Under the pieces are notes generated by a model, which saw nothing but the letters and a program-made list of their open reading frames with translations, searched no databases and had not been told where the DNA came from. DNA of 64,000 nt from Amycolatopsis methanolica 239 (GTDB lineage Bacteria > Actinomycetota > Actinomycetes > Mycobacteriales > Pseudonocardiaceae): assembly GCF_000739085.1 (NCBI RefSeq), contig NZ_CP009110.1, forward strand, positions 6,510,001 through 6,574,000, written 5' to 3'. The position numbers and the translations under genes were made by a program. Below, piece after piece: positions 62,761 to 64,000 of this stretch (its first letter is position 1; each line of letters opens with the position of its first letter).

Positions 62761-62791
62761 CTAACCGCTAATTAACCAGTTAGTCCATTAG
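62761..62791. promoter_or_regulatory. AT-rich overlapping inverted repeats upstream of alcohol dehydrogenase
   Basis: CTAAC (62761-62765) / GTTAG (62779-62783) and CTAAT (62768-62772) / ATTAG (62787-62791) are two staggered inverted repeats in a short AT-rich island (TTAATTA core). It is 32 bases upstream of the dehydrogenase ATG and is a plausible operator and promoter. Confidence 0.45.
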
Positions 62792-63026
62792 TCGAGGTTG
62801 GGTTAGGCGCGTTGGGCGGTTCGGGCCGGTGGGACGCGCGCCGATGAGCCTGGCCTGCACGGCAGGTTGCGGCGGGGGCAGACACGGGACGCCGATCGGG
62901 GATGACCGCGATTGCGGACTGGACAGCACCGGGCGCTTGTATTGGGTGACACGGAGGGGTGGGTGCTGGGCGCGTCGCCACTGGCCCACGGCGCCTGCGC
63001 GGGTTCGTGCGGCCCAGCGTGCGAGG
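62792..63026. other. Gap before menC
   Basis: The 235 bases contain open frame on the plus strand without coding character up to ATG 63027. A promoter for menC should be here; I see no clear hexamers. Confidence 0.35.
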
Positions 63027-63980
63027 ATGCTTGCTGTGGATGAGCGCCTGGTCTACGCGATCCCCCTGCGGAACCGGTTCCGTGGGATCACCGTGCGCGA
63101 AGGGGTGCTCCTGCGCGGCCCCGCGGGCTGGGGGGAGTTCTGCCCGTTCGCGGACTACGACGACCGCGAAAGTGCGCCCTGGCTCGCGGCCGCGGTGGAG
63201 GCCTCCCAGCTGGGGTGGCCGGCTCCGGTGCGGGATCGGGTCGAGGTGAACACCACCGTGCCCGTCGTGGGGGCCGAGGCCGCCTACGAGATGGTCGCCG
63301 CATCGGGGTGCCGGACCGCCAAGGTCAAGGTCGCCGATCCGCGGGCATCCATTGTGGACGACTGCGAGCGGGTGGCGGCCGTCCGGGACGCGCTCGGGCC
63401 TAGCGGGGCCATCCGGGTCGACGCGAACACCGCCTGGGACGTCGACACCGCGGTCAAGGCGATCCGCGAGCTGGATCGTGCCGCGGGTGGGCTCGAGTAC
63501 GTCGAACAGCCGTGCCCGTCGATCGACGAGCTGGCCGCTGTGCGGCGGAAGGTGGATGTGCGCGTCGCGGCGGACGAGTCGATCCGGCGGGCCGAGGATC
63601 CGCTCCGGGTGGCGGTCGCGAACGCGGCCGACGTCGCCGTGATCAAGGTCGCGCCCCTCGGCGGTGTCCGCCGGGCGCTGGAGGTCGCCGAGGCGGCCGG
63701 GCTGCCGTGCGTGGTGTCGTCGGCCGTCGAGACCAGCGTCGGACTGGCGGCGGGCCTCGCGCTCGCCGGGGCACTGCCCGAGCTGGCGTTCGCCTGCGGC
63801 CTGGGCACGATGTCCCTGCTCACCGACGACACGACCAGCCACCCACTGTCCCCTGTGGACGGTTACCTGCCGGTCCTGCGGCAGGCGCCGGAACCGGACC
63901 GGGCAGCCGAAACCGCCGCGGACGAGGTCACCGCGAAGGCTTGGCTCGATCGACTCCGTCGGGTCGAGGGCCAGCAGTAG
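63027..63980 (+). CDS. menC: o-Succinylbenzoate synthase
   Basis: The 317-residue enolase-superfamily enzyme dehydrates SHCHC to o-succinylbenzoate in menaquinone synthesis. The barrel carries the catalytic pair CRTAKVKVADP (KxK), metal ligands Asp in IRVDANTAWDV, Glu in LEYVEQPCPS, Asp in VRVAADESIRR, and the second Lys in VAVIKVAPLGGVRR. The capping domain starts VYAIPLRNRFRGITVREGVL. ATG 63027 is preferred; the longer frame to 62829 is not coding-like. Actinomycetes make menaquinone this way. Dipeptide epimerase is an alternative but the size and VSSAVETSVGLAAG motif fit MenC. Confidence 0.9.
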   Translation: MLAVDERLVYAIPLRNRFRGITVREGVLLRGPAGWGEFCPFADYDDRESAPWLAAAVEASQLGWPAPVRDRVEVNTTVPVVGAEAAYEMVAASGCRTAKVKVADPRASIVDDCERVAAVRDALGPSGAIRVDANTAWDVDTAVKAIRELDRAAGGLEYVEQPCPSIDELAAVRRKVDVRVAADESIRRAEDPLRVAVANAADVAVIKVAPLGGVRRALEVAEAAGLPCVVSSAVETSVGLAAGLALAGALPELAFACGLGTMSLLTDDTTSHPLSPVDGYLPVLRQAPEPDRAAETAADEVTAKAWLDRLRRVEGQQ

Positions 63981-64000
63981 ACACGGCGGAATCGCGGCTC

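Overview
The window is about 72% GC, its reading frames end almost every codon in G or C, and its gene set (RpfA with LysM, DUF3027, DUF2530, DUF2771, R2lox, conservon histidine kinases, actinobacterial XPB helicase) points to an actinomycete of the Pseudonocardiales, most like Amycolatopsis. This assignment is inferred from gene content and style; no rRNA or tRNA gene is present to confirm it.

Layout. (1) 1-5405 is the right end of an integrated mobile element: a minus-strand operon of small translationally coupled genes, two divergent helix-turn-helix regulators back to back across an inverted-repeat promoter region, a membrane protein, and a large serine integrase whose start codon overlaps the first chromosomal gene. 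(2) 5.4-21.6 kb is mostly housekeeping or conserved-unknown: MFS exporter with MarR, a DHFR-like reductase with divergent TetR, a purine-type permease, a sacsin-like ATPase, DUF3027, glutaminyl cyclase, a second MFS protein, DUF2771 lipoprotein, cold-shock protein, HAD hydrolase, and a TetR-R2lox oxidase pair. (3) 21.6-26.9 kb holds a structured intergenic segment, an acyl-CoA synthetase, PhzF, YccF and two damaged genes. (4) 26-40.7 kb is the molybdenum block: modABC with a HTH-TOBE regulator, moaA, moaD, rpfA with a structured leader, a MogA-MoaE fusion, moaC, then malic enzyme and a helicase-associated protein. From memory of the family context, the moa-rpf-helicase-csp genes resemble the M. 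tuberculosis Rv0861c-Rv0883c neighbourhood. (5) 40.7-56.2 kb separates the helicase-associated protein from its usual partner, the XPB helicase. It contains non-coding tandem-repeat tracts, a conservon (histidine kinase, Roadblock, DUF742, GTPase) with a second Roadblock-DUF742 pair, an amino-acid ABC transporter lacking an ATPase gene, an orphan conservon-type kinase, and a frameshifted flavin monooxygenase. (6) 56.2-64 kb has XPB, a membrane protein, a DUF4253-DUF72 pair preceded by two perfect SOS boxes, a DJ-1/PfpI protein, IclR, an alcohol dehydrogenase and MenC.

The most interesting points are the two perfect LexA boxes in front of DUF4253-DUF72 (a candidate DNA-damage-inducible pair of unknown function, the second gene apparently starting at ATC); a degenerate 23-bp tandem repeat family at two loci 9 kb apart; the 36-bp inverted promoter/operator repeat in the mobile element; interleaved helices in the rpfA leader; a multi-hairpin element at 21652-21766; and a perfect 32-bp palindrome sitting exactly at a frameshift. 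Several genes (11.4, 24.9, 25.9 and 55.7 kb) carry reading-frame breaks that could be real decay or sequencing errors.
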